DNA of 11,933 bases from JAWLCG01 sp041687295 (GCA_041687295.1 JAWLCG010000123.1:1-11933); one strand, 5' to 3'. Shown: positions 1 to 6,424, counted from the first letter of the stretch. The notes: generated by a model from the sequence alone, not told the origin. Numbers and translations are program-made.

Positions 1-1497
1 GTCGATTTCTACGGGCGCAGAGGCTTCAACGCGGTCGTCTTCCGCCTGACCGACGACGCCGGCTGCGCCCTGAGGTTCGAGTCCCACCCCGAGATCCGCT
101 GTCATCCCGGCGCGATGACGGTCGAGGCGATGCGCGCATTCGTGACGTACGCCGCGTCGAAGGGCGTGACGGTCATCCCGGAGATCGAATCCTTCGGACA
201 CACGCGGTACATCACCGAGACGCTGGCCTTCGGTCATCTGCGGGACTACCCGCAGGACCAGCCGGGCTTCAATGCGCTGTGCCCGGTCCATCCCGATTCC
301 CTGAAGATCATGAGCGACTTGTACGCCGAAACCTGCTCAATCTTCCCTTCCCGGTATGTCCACATCGGCTGCGACGAGGTCCGCTGGGGCGAGAGCGAAC
401 GGTCGCGGCAGGCGCTTCGGACAAAGCCGCGCCACGTCATCTGCGCCGAGTACATCAATGCGCTCAACGCCAGCCTGCGCGCTCTTGGCCGGCAGGCCAT
501 GATCTGGGGCGACGCCGTCACCCACCACCGGCAATACGAACTGCTCGATCATCTCGACCGCGATATCGTCATCGTCGACTGGAACTACTGGGACGACGAC
601 GTGGAGGGCCTCCGCGCCGCGGCCCAGTTCCTGATCGAGAAGGGCTTCGCGGTGATGGGAGCGCCGGCGATCAACTGGTGGGCCTGGGGCACGCGGGTCG
701 GGGCGCGCCAACTCGACAATCTGCTCGGGGTTGCCCACGCCTACCGCGACCTGCCGCACCCCGGAAACCGCGGCGTGATCGTCACCCACTGGCACCCATC
801 ACGGTACATCCAGAACGGCCAGTGGGACACCTATGCCGTGGCCGCAGACATCTTCGCGAACCCCGACGCCTTCGACCTCGAAACAAGCCTGCGCGGGTTT
901 GTCCAAGAGCACTACGGCGCCGCGTGGAACGCAGACTGGGCGAATCTCTACCGCAAGGTCTACGAGCACGCCCCGGTCTATCGCCGCGTGAACCCGCACC
1001 AGGTGCCGGCCGTCCACAACGGCGTCCGCCTGACCTGGCTCCAGCCGTGGTCGCAACCCGCCCACCTGATCGAAGACATCCTGCCGCGTGCCGAATCGCT
1101 GGCCAATCCCTTCTGTGAGCTTCGGCCGGTGGTGCAGGCGCTGCGAAGCGACGTTCGGCGGCATGTCGCGGATTACGACGAGTTCGCGACCAGCCTGGAT
1201 TGGCTGGCGTACGTCATCGACCGGGACAACGCCGCGTGGCGGCTCATGCGCGAGCCGCCGGGAGGCCAACGGCTGGCCGATGCGCTCCGCGCGATTGCCG
1301 ACGACGACGCGGCCTGGATGCGACGGATCGAGACGATCTGGTCCCGCGGGCGGACGGGCCCGATGAGCGACCAGCACCTGTGGTCGTTTCCCCGGGCGGC
1401 CCATTTCTCGCGCCGTCTTGCCGAGGACCCGCGGAGCTTCCTCGATCTCCTCGGCCGTCCCGCTGAGGCGGGACCGGAAGACGTCTCTTGTCAGTGA
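1..1497 (+). CDS. Family-20 glycoside hydrolase (beta-N-acetylhexosaminidase-like), 5' end missing
   Basis: The reading frame is open from base 1 to the TGA at 1495-1497, so the gene enters from the left edge; 498 codons are visible. The first ATG inside (115) is not a credible start, because the codons before it already encode conserved GH20 sequence (GFNAVVFRLTDDAG). The TIM-barrel strand PEIESFGHTRYI matches the GH20 PEIDxPGH strand. HIGCDE places the catalytic Asp-Glu pair at codons 125-126 (bases 373-378), the residues that orient the substrate N-acetyl group and protonate the glycosidic bond. A tryptophan-rich segment (INWWAWG, near base 673) is typical of the substrate pocket. The last ~150 residues look like a helical accessory region that I cannot assign. 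The protein probably releases terminal GlcNAc or GalNAc from glycans. Whether it is secreted cannot be judged, because the N-terminus is outside the window. Family assignment is strong; the substrate is inferred. Confidence 0.85.
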   Translation, partial: VDFYGRRGFNAVVFRLTDDAGCALRFESHPEIRCHPGAMTVEAMRAFVTYAASKGVTVIPEIESFGHTRYITETLAFGHLRDYPQDQPGFNALCPVHPDSLKIMSDLYAETCSIFPSRYVHIGCDEVRWGESERSRQALRTKPRHVICAEYINALNASLRALGRQAMIWGDAVTHHRQYELLDHLDRDIVIVDWNYWDDDVEGLRAAAQFLIEKGFAVMGAPAINWWAWGTRVGARQLDNLLGVAHAYRDLPHPGNRGVIVTHWHPSRYIQNGQWDTYAVAADIFANPDAFDLETSLRGFVQEHYGAAWNADWANLYRKVYEHAPVYRRVNPHQVPAVHNGVRLTWLQPWSQPAHLIEDILPRAESLANPFCELRPVVQALRSDVRRHVADYDEFATSLDWLAYVIDRDNAAWRLMREPPGGQRLADALRAIADDDAAWMRRIETIWSRGRTGPMSDQHLWSFPRAAHFSRRLAEDPRSFLDLLGRPAEAGPEDVSCQ

Positions 1498-1519
1498 AGC
1501 CAAACGCCCGTCGGTCATC

Positions 1520-1594
1520 TGTTTCTTCACGGACTTCGACGCCGAGGGAATCCCGGTCCCCTTCCCCCAGCAGGACGTCCACATCCACACGGAT
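1520..1594 (+). pseudogene. Remnant of the C-terminus of an MscS-type mechanosensitive channel
   Basis: Only 22 bases after the glycosidase stop, one frame reads FTDFDAEGIPVPFPQQDVHI. This closely fits the conserved C-terminal signature of small-conductance mechanosensitive channels (FDxxGIxxPFPQxDVH), the last beta strand of the cytoplasmic vestibule. No start codon, membrane helices or other MscS sequence precede it; the upstream bases in this frame lie inside the glycosidase gene. The match ends about 20 bases before the inverted-repeat element at 1612. I read it as the stump of a channel gene whose 5' part was lost by deletion. The match is short (about 24 residues), so chance similarity remains possible. 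Confidence 0.5.
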
Positions 1595-1611
1595 CTGGCC
1601 GATAGCACGCG

Positions 1612-1753
1612 GCTAGACCGTTTGCCTATCGGACCTGCGGGTGCGTTGTGCCGCACCAGGAACGGCCTGCCCCGATGCCCACGGAAGGCATTCCGTGGGC
1701 TTGGGCCCAGACCCGCCTGCAGACCCGCAGGCACAGTCGGCAAACGGTCTAGC
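1612..1753. repeat. MITE-like non-coding element with terminal inverted repeats
   Basis: The ends are a perfect 15-bp inverted repeat: GCTAGACCGTTTGCC at 1612-1626 and its reverse complement at 1739-1753. After a 7-bp poorly matching gap the arms match for 9 more bp (CCTGCGGGT at 1634-1642, complement at 1723-1731), giving about 26 of 31 matches per arm. The interior is itself folded: a perfect 10-bp stem with a GGCA loop (1677-1686/1691-1700) and a 6-bp stem (1640-1645/1652-1657). TAGCAC occurs at 1603-1608 and again at 1750-1755, a possible imperfect target duplication. At 142 bp there is no room for a transposase. A miniature inverted-repeat transposable element moved in trans is the simplest reading; a large structured RNA or a bidirectional terminator are alternatives. 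Confidence 0.6.
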
Positions 1754-1775
1754 ACAGCGAGGCGAGACATCTTCC

Positions 1776-1812
1776 TATAGCCCGCGGCATGCCGGCGTCT
1801 TCCGCAGGGGCC
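1776..1812. repeat. Diverged copy of the TATAGCCC-palindrome repeat
   Basis: TATAGCCC is followed by a CGGCATGCCG palindrome core, then GTCTTC and CAGGGGC. This follows, with a few substitutions, the unit at 6223-6258. It is the only copy left of the oxidoreductase gene and lacks the second palindrome and the REP-like tail found in the two long copies. The ~115 bases between it and the next start codon show no clear promoter boxes; only the ribosome-binding site is recognisable there. Confidence 0.55.
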
Positions 1813-1927
1813 TGTTCGGGGGTCATGGGGCTCCGCAGGGCGTCACCGAACCTCCCGGATCGGAGAATCGTCTGGTTTCCACGGAGCTGCGGGAGTACTC
1901 TCTCCCCATCATCCTGGAGGACGATGC

Positions 1928-4747
1928 ATGCCAATCCAGCCCACCCAGCCCACCCAGCCCACCCAGCCCACCCAGCCCATCCAGCCCTTTGACGCCCTGT
2001 ACGATGTGGCCGTGTTTGGCGGCGGGCTCTCCGGCGTCGCATGCGCTGTGGCGGGGGCCCAGGCCGGCCTGCGCGTACTGCTGGCTGAACGGCGTCCCCT
2101 GCTGGGGTATGAGATCACGTCAGCTTTCGCCTGTCAGTTGGGGTGGCCGGAGTCTCCGGTGGGCCAAAGGGTCTACCGCGCCCTCAACGCGGTTCGCGGC
2201 CTGCTGGCTGATCGGGTGGACCCGGTGGTGGCAGAGGCCGTGCTGGATCGCCTGGTCGAGTTGAACGGCATCGACCTGTTGCTCTACACGCAGCCCACGG
2301 GCCTCCTTCACGATCCCGGCGGCGCCACGGCGGTAACCGTGGGGAACAAGCAGGGCGAGCAGACCCTTCGGGCCCGGGCCTTTGTGGACGCCACGGACGG
2401 GGCCGTGTTGTGGCGGTGTGCCGGCGGAACGGTGCACGATCGTGCCGGCTGTGCCCACATGAGCATGTCGCTGTACCCGGCCCAGGGGGCGCTGGCGCTT
2501 CCACGGGCGTTGCAGGAGGCCCCCGCCGGCATCTCCGGCATCCGCCTGGTGCCGGCCTTGCGGCCTGGCGAGGTGTTTGTCGAATGGACGGTGGCGACGA
2601 CCCGTGTGGCCGAGGCTCGCCTGAGCCTCGATGCCGTCGTCGCCCTGGTGCGTTCGCAGGTGCCGCAGTTGGCAGACGCCGCGGTCGCTTTCGCCAGCGT
2701 CGAACCTCTGCTGACCGGGGCCTGCGAGGTCTCCAATGCCCAGCCGGGCACTCGCCATCCGTCGGTCCCCAATCTGCTGGCCGCCGGCGACTGGGCGGGC
2801 CCCGTCCAGCCACTGTCGAACGCCGATCGCCTGACGCGCGGCGAAGTGGCGGCCAGCGCCCTGCTCGACGCCTGGCCCGAGATCCTTCGGCCCGGCCAGC
2901 CCGCACGCCCGACGGGCCCGGCGACGGTCCTGCGCGAGGAGCACACGGACGTCTTGGTCGTCGGCGGCGGCACGGCCGGCGCTCTGGCGACCATTGCCGC
3001 CGGGCGGCAGGGAGCCCGGGTCACGTGTCTGGAAGCCAGCACGTTCCTTGGGGGCATGAAGACAGGTTCCGGCCAGCGGTATGGGGGCCACGGCGTCCCC
3101 GGCGGGCTGCAGGATGAGTTCCACGCCCGCGTGCAGCAGGCGCAGACGTTCCATAGCAAGGAGGCGCCTGCGAGTCAGTTGCACTTCGAAACGGCCCGGC
3201 TCGTGCTCGAACGCATGGCCGGCGAGGCTGGTGCCAAGGTGGTCTATGGCACCACGGCTATCGGCGTGCAGCGCGACGGCAACCGCGTCACCGGCGTCTA
3301 CGCCGCCACGCCGACCGGCAGGGCCCTCTTCCACGCCCAGGTCGTCATCGACTGCACCGGCGACGCCGATGTGGCGCGTCTGGCCGGTGCCCCGTACTCC
3401 GTGGGGCGGGATGTGGACGGCGTGGTCCACGCCTACAGCCAGGTGTGCTATCTCCTCCCGCCCACAGGCCCGTCAAGCTGCACCAACCACGACGCGGGCT
3501 ATTGCGACCCGCACGACATCGTCGACCTCACGCGGGCCCGCCGTGAGGGTGTCCGGCAAGTGTGGGAGCGCTTCGCCCCCGATGGCGAAGGCCGGCGTCC
3601 GCTCCTGACGATCTGCCCCCTGCTGGGGTTGCGGCAGGGGCCTGTCATCCTCGGCGACTACCAGCCGGACTTCCTGGAGGGCATCCTTCCCACCCACTTC
3701 GAGGACTGCGTCGGGTATTCCTCCGCCAAGTACGACTGCCACTCCCAGGACTTCGCCAACCAACAGGACGCGCCGATCCTGTGGGTCTGGCTGCTGGGCA
3801 ACCGTGAACGCGGCCAGGGCGGGGAGATGCCCTATCGCATGATGTTGCCTCAGGGCGTCGAGGGCATGCTCGTGGCCTGCCGCAGTGCCTCCAGCACGCA
3901 GGAATGCAATTACCAGTTCCGCACGATGCGCAACCAGCACCGCCTCGGTGAGGCGGCCGGCATCGCGGCGGCCCTGTGCGCCCAACGCGGCACCACGCCG
4001 CGCCAGCTGGACGTCTCGCTCGTTCAGGCGCAGCTCCACAAGAGCGGCGCCCTGGGCGACCACGTCCGCCCCGGTCCCGTCGTGCCCCAACGCCCCTTGC
4101 CGGAGCTGCGCGACATACTGGCGTCGCCCCATCCCAAAGACGCGGTCTGGCTGCTGGCGCACGGCAACGAGGAGGCGCTGGCCCTGCTGCACGATGCGGT
4201 GCGGTCCGACTCGGCCGGGGCACGATTCTGGGCCGCCGTCGCGCTGGCCTGGCGGCAAGACCCGGCCGCGGTCCCCGAACTGATCGCCGCCGTCAACGCG
4301 CGAATCGCCGAGCGCCCCGACTATACCCCGCGCAGCCGAAACATGGTCCCGCTCTGGCAAAGCTGCATCGTCATGCTCGGAAGGGTCGGCGACCCCGCAG
4401 CCCTGCCCGTCCTTGTTGACGTGCTCGAGGATCCCACCAGCAACCCAGACGCCCTCATTGCCGCCATTCGCGCCTTGGGCCGCATCGGCGATAGCCGCGC
4501 GATCGGACCGCTCGAACGGCTCCTCGCACGCGACGACCTCCCCCGTGAGCGGCTCTTCCAGCAGACCAACCCCCAGAGCAAATGGGCGGCGTCCGAAGAC
4601 GGCCTCTGGCAGATCGAGCTGGCCGCCGCCGAGATCCTCGCACGCCTGGGCAAGCCCCAGCCCCCTGTTGCGGACAAGTACCTCGCCGACCCCCGCATCC
4701 CGGTTCGCCGCTATGCCTCGCGTGTCGCCCAGCTTCCCGCCGGGTAA
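1928..4747 (+). CDS. FAD-dependent oxidoreductase with two FAD modules and a HEAT-repeat tail
   Basis: 939 codons. The ATG at 1928 is chosen over one at 1924 (different frame) because GGAGG at 1916-1920 sits 7 bases upstream. Residues 4-20 are a Gln-Pro-Thr tract. A first Rossmann FAD module begins at residue 26 (GGGLSG at 31-36, acidic E54) and ends with a LLAAGDWAG FAD-closing motif. A second begins at residue 341 (GGGTAG at 346-351) and continues through VIDCTGDADVARLAGAP to MPYRMMLPQGVEGMLVACR and a GEAAGIAAAL helix, the pattern of the FAD_oxidored (PF12831) family. Residues ~725-930 are alpha-helical HEAT-type repeats (ALPVLVDVLEDP, IAAIRALGRIGDSRAIGPLERLL). The fold and FAD binding are well supported. 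The substrate is unknown; relatives often lie near glycosidases, and a GH20 gene is upstream here. No signal peptide is visible. The repeat cluster begins on the base after the stop codon. Confidence 0.85.
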   Translation: MPIQPTQPTQPTQPTQPIQPFDALYDVAVFGGGLSGVACAVAGAQAGLRVLLAERRPLLGYEITSAFACQLGWPESPVGQRVYRALNAVRGLLADRVDPVVAEAVLDRLVELNGIDLLLYTQPTGLLHDPGGATAVTVGNKQGEQTLRARAFVDATDGAVLWRCAGGTVHDRAGCAHMSMSLYPAQGALALPRALQEAPAGISGIRLVPALRPGEVFVEWTVATTRVAEARLSLDAVVALVRSQVPQLADAAVAFASVEPLLTGACEVSNAQPGTRHPSVPNLLAAGDWAGPVQPLSNADRLTRGEVAASALLDAWPEILRPGQPARPTGPATVLREEHTDVLVVGGGTAGALATIAAGRQGARVTCLEASTFLGGMKTGSGQRYGGHGVPGGLQDEFHARVQQAQTFHSKEAPASQLHFETARLVLERMAGEAGAKVVYGTTAIGVQRDGNRVTGVYAATPTGRALFHAQVVIDCTGDADVARLAGAPYSVGRDVDGVVHAYSQVCYLLPPTGPSSCTNHDAGYCDPHDIVDLTRARREGVRQVWERFAPDGEGRRPLLTICPLLGLRQGPVILGDYQPDFLEGILPTHFEDCVGYSSAKYDCHSQDFANQQDAPILWVWLLGNRERGQGGEMPYRMMLPQGVEGMLVACRSASSTQECNYQFRTMRNQHRLGEAAGIAAALCAQRGTTPRQLDVSLVQAQLHKSGALGDHVRPGPVVPQRPLPELRDILASPHPKDAVWLLAHGNEEALALLHDAVRSDSAGARFWAAVALAWRQDPAAVPELIAAVNARIAERPDYTPRSRNMVPLWQSCIVMLGRVGDPAALPVLVDVLEDPTSNPDALIAAIRALGRIGDSRAIGPLERLLARDDLPRERLFQQTNPQSKWAASEDGLWQIELAAAEILARLGKPQPPVADKYLADPRIPVRRYASRVAQLPAG
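1937..1987 (+). repeat. 9-bp tandem repeat coding a Gln-Pro-Thr tract
   Basis: Four perfect CAGCCCACC units (1937-1972) are followed by CAGCCCATC and a partial CAGCCC. Because the unit is 9 bp, gain or loss of units changes the length of the QPT tract at the oxidoreductase N-terminus without shifting frame. The tract begins 10 bases after the start codon. Confidence 0.9.
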
Positions 4748-4804
4748 GCTCGTTGCGTGTGCAGAACCGCTCCGCTGACGCTCCGCGAAGCTGCACACCC
4801 TACG
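4748..4804. repeat. 57-bp GTGTGCAG/CTGCACAC repeat, copy 1
   Basis: Starts on the base after the TAA of the oxidoreductase gene. An 8-bp perfect inverted repeat (GTGTGCAG at 4757-4764, CTGCACAC at 4791-4798) encloses a GC-rich core, and CCCTACG follows. It matches 6329-6385 in the same orientation at 53 of 57 positions. The stem could act as a transcription end signal for the upstream gene, but no T-tract follows, so I class it as a repeat and not a terminator. Confidence 0.8.
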
Positions 4805-4846
4805 AACTGAGGACACAGAAGGAAGAACCACAGAGCTTTCCTCATC

Positions 4847-4978
4847 TGTATATAGCCCCGGGCTTGCCCGGGGTCTTCCGTCTTCATAGAGCCCCCGGCA
4901 TGGGGGGGCTTCGGACAGGGGTCGCGATCTTCCCCAGAATTCCGGGTCATGGGAGTTCAGCATAGTGTCCCCGGAACT
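4847..4978. repeat. ~132-bp composite palindromic repeat, copy 1
   Basis: Begins TGTATATAG. It contains two palindromic units of one design: CCCCGGGC-TT-GCCCGGGG at 4856-4873 and a decayed GCCCCCGGCATGGGGGGGC at 4891-4909, each followed by CTTC. Then come GGACAGGGGTC and a tail with CATGGGAGTTCAG and AGTGTCCCCGGAACT. The order and sequence match 6184-6316 in direct orientation. The tail is the REP-like motif seen as a full hairpin at 6121-6173. There is no coding potential, and no transposase for these repeats lies in the window. Confidence 0.75.
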
Positions 4979-4996
4979 ATGGTTTTCCCAGAACCG
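4966..4996 (-). repeat. Inverted copy of the repeat at 6102-6132
   Basis: Read on the minus strand, this 31-base stretch matches 6102-6132 at 27 of 31 positions, including an uninterrupted TTCCGGGGACAC. The PEP-CTERM gene and its promoter therefore lie between two inverted arms about 1.1 kb apart. The first bases overlap the end of the composite repeat. Confidence 0.7.
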
Positions 4997-5368
4997 GTCA
5001 CTCACCTTGACCAGGGCGGAGTCGGGTGCGATAGTGTTTTTGCCAGGCTGTACCCGGCTGTACCCGGCTCGGGGACGGTTCCGGGCGGCGGCATCAGTTC
5101 CAGCGGGCTGAAATGGAGGGGTGCGATGGGGAATGGGGCCATCGACAGGCCAGTCGGAGCGGCGGCCACACCTCGCAGTCTCCCCCCTCTTCCCCGACCC
5201 CAGCCCGCCTCGGATCAAGTGTCCTTTCAGTCATCGGATTCCAGAACAGGGCCGCGCCAAACGGCACGTTCACAGTTCTCGAGGCGTCGGAAGACGCGAC
5301 CGGCTGCTTCGCCAACGTCGGTGCGGTCGGTAAACAGTTTGGTTTCAAACATCTAAAGGAGGAAGAAC
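4997..5368. other. Promoter and leader region of the PEP-CTERM gene
   Basis: 372 bases without a supported gene. It holds a promoter-like pair at 5007-5035, a perfect 10-bp tandem duplication (GGCTGTACCC at 5046-5055 and 5056-5065), and a small GTTTG-GTTT-CAAAC hairpin at 5337-5350 four bases before the ribosome-binding site. A 76-codon frame (5126-5356) is preceded by GGAGGGG at 5116-5122 and its TAA overlaps the PEP-CTERM ribosome-binding site. Its composition (Arg, Ser and Pro rich, no recognisable domain) does not look like a conserved protein, so I do not call it a gene. I recognise no known riboswitch. Confidence 0.4.
5007..5035 (+). promoter_or_regulatory. Sigma70-type promoter candidate
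   Basis: TTGACC (5007-5012; 5 of 6 with TTGACA), a spacer of exactly 17 bases, then GATAGT (5030-5035; 4 of 6 with TATAAT). Transcription would start near 5042 and leave a leader of about 325 bases before the PEP-CTERM start codon. The box match is good, but promoters in this phylum are poorly defined and no experimental support is available. Confidence 0.35.
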
Positions 5369-6103
5369 ATGAAGGGATCAATATCACTGTTGGCGATGGC
5401 CTGCCTGTGCTGGGCCCTGCCCTCTGCCGCCCCGGCCGACATCGTCGAAACGTTTGCGTCCGACAACGCCACCTGGACGCTGACCACGATCACCAACACC
5501 GGCTCCATCGTCGACCTGCCGGCGGACTGGTCCGAGACCGGCGGCAATCCCGGCGGCCATCTCATCGCCGGGGTGACCAGTGCGTCCGTACGGCCCTACG
5601 CTTTCGGCCTCGACCTTACCGTTTCCCACCTGTTTGGCGATATGACCGGCCTTTTGCTCACCACCGACTTCAAAACCACTGGCGAGATCACCGGCCCGGC
5701 CCAGACGAGACTGGTCCGCTTCTACGTCGGCACGCACGTTACCGATGGCAACAATTTCTTCGTCAGCAATGATGCCTTCAGTTGGGACCCCAACGAGGAT
5801 GACCAGTGGACCACCCACCAAGTGCCCCTGGTCGCCTCCAATTTCCTGACCTGGCCGAATCTCAACGCCGGTACGCGCACCTTCGACGAGGTCATTGCCA
5901 ACCCCGATGCCATCGGTCTGGTATTCGCCTCGGACATCGGCACCTTCACCTCCAACTTCTTCCTTGGCTTCAACAGCACCACCGGTGCCCAACTTGCCAT
6001 GGACAACTTCGGTGTCGTCGTCCCCGAACCGACAACCCTCGCGATGCTCACCCTCGGGCTCTGCGCGGGGGCCCTGCGGCGGCGAACTGGAGTCAAACCC
6101 TAG
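5369..6103 (+). CDS. PEP-CTERM sorting-domain secreted protein
   Basis: 244 codons. The ATG at 5369 has an excellent ribosome-binding site, AAAGGAGG at 5355-5362, six bases upstream. Residues 1-23 form a Sec signal peptide (Lys near the start, hydrophobic core, likely cleavage after PSAAPA). Residues ~27-215 are Thr/Asn/Asp/Gly-rich and probably a beta-sandwich. The pattern (TFASDNATWTL, NPGGHL near the start; AMDNFGVV at the end) resembles carbohydrate-binding or lectin-like domains of planctomycete exoproteins, but I cannot name a family. From residue 218 the tail is VPEPTTLAML, a short hydrophobic helix and a RRR cluster: a complete PEP-CTERM signal, processed in the inner membrane by an exosortase. 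No exosortase is present in the window, so it must be encoded elsewhere. It stands alone between repeat clusters, and its TAG stop overlaps one of them. Confidence 0.9.
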   Translation: MKGSISLLAMACLCWALPSAAPADIVETFASDNATWTLTTITNTGSIVDLPADWSETGGNPGGHLIAGVTSASVRPYAFGLDLTVSHLFGDMTGLLLTTDFKTTGEITGPAQTRLVRFYVGTHVTDGNNFFVSNDAFSWDPNEDDQWTTHQVPLVASNFLTWPNLNAGTRTFDEVIANPDAIGLVFASDIGTFTSNFFLGFNSTTGAQLAMDNFGVVVPEPTTLAMLTLGLCAGALRRRTGVKP

Positions 6104-6173
6104 TTCCGGGGAAACCACAGTTCCGGGGACACCCTACTGCACTCCGACCGAGTTCAGTCTGGTGTCCCCGGAA
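6102..6173. repeat. REP-like (RAYT-type) hairpin element overlapping a stop codon
   Basis: AGTTCCGGGG (6102-6111) is followed by a long hairpin. TTCCGGGGACACC (6121-6133) pairs perfectly with 6161-6173. After a 2x2 internal loop, ACTGCACTC (6136-6144) pairs with GAGTTCAGT (6150-6158) at 8 of 9 positions around a CGACC loop. A long stem with a fixed internal bulge is characteristic of repetitive extragenic palindromes mobilised by IS200-like RAYT transposases. The GGGGACAC core also ends both composite repeats. The first two bases overlap the PEP-CTERM TAG. The hairpin could also protect the 3' end of the mRNA or terminate it. Confidence 0.7.
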
Positions 6174-6183
6174 TCCGTATGGT

Positions 6184-6316
6184 TGTATATAGCCCCGGGC
6201 TCGCCCGGGGTCTTCGCCGTCATATAGCCCCCGGCATGCCGGGGGTCTTCGGACAGGGGTCTCGCAGTCTCCCCGGGAATTGCGGCTCATGGGAGTTGAG
6301 TATAGTGTCCCCGGGG
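6184..6316. repeat. ~133-bp composite palindromic repeat, copy 2
   Basis: Direct copy of 4847-4978 and better preserved. The first palindrome is CCCCGGGC-TC-GCCCGGGG (6193-6210). The second is the perfect 18-bp CCCCCGGCATGCCGGGGG (6228-6245), each inside TATAGCC...GGGTCTTCG. GGACAGGGGTC, CATGGGAGTTGAGTATAG and TGTCCCCGG follow. The sequence departs from copy 1 after 6316. Confidence 0.75.
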
Positions 6317-6328
6317 CCTGCCGGAACT

Positions 6329-6385
6329 GCTCGTCGCGTGTGCAGAACCGCTGCGCTGGCGCTCCGCGAACCTGCACACCCTACG
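6329..6385. repeat. 57-bp GTGTGCAG/CTGCACAC repeat, copy 2
   Basis: Matches 4748-4804 at 53 of 57 positions in the same orientation, with the same 8-bp inverted ends (6338-6345 and 6372-6379) and the CCCTACG tail. Together with copy 1 it brackets the composite repeats and the PEP-CTERM gene, giving the order 57-bp repeat, composite, gene, REP hairpin, composite, 57-bp repeat. Confidence 0.8.
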
Positions 6386-6399
6386 GCCTCTGAGCCAAA

Positions 6400-6418
6400 G
6401 CGGCGAATCCTTCGCCGC
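6400..6418 (-). terminator. Short hairpin, possible second terminator of the minus-strand operon
   Basis: GCGGCGAA (6400-6407), a TCC loop, then TTCGCCGC: a perfect 8-bp stem. On the minus strand it is followed by CTTTGG, a weak T run. It lies just beyond the stronger hairpin at 6433-6463, so it may be a back-up terminator. Confidence 0.35.
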
Positions 6419-6424
6419 ACTCCA

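Noticed and set aside
3473..5218. 581-codon minus-strand frame crossing the FAD oxidoreductase end and the repeat region
   Set aside because: It runs through the oxidoreductase coding sequence in antisense and across non-coding repeats, with no motif or ribosome-binding site.
5265..5285. Sigma54 promoter (GGCAC...) before the PEP-CTERM gene
   Set aside because: The GC doublet required 10 bases after GG is missing.
4748..6385. CRISPR array
   Set aside because: The repeats are of three different types, irregularly spaced, and enclose a protein gene; there are no uniform spacers and no cas genes.
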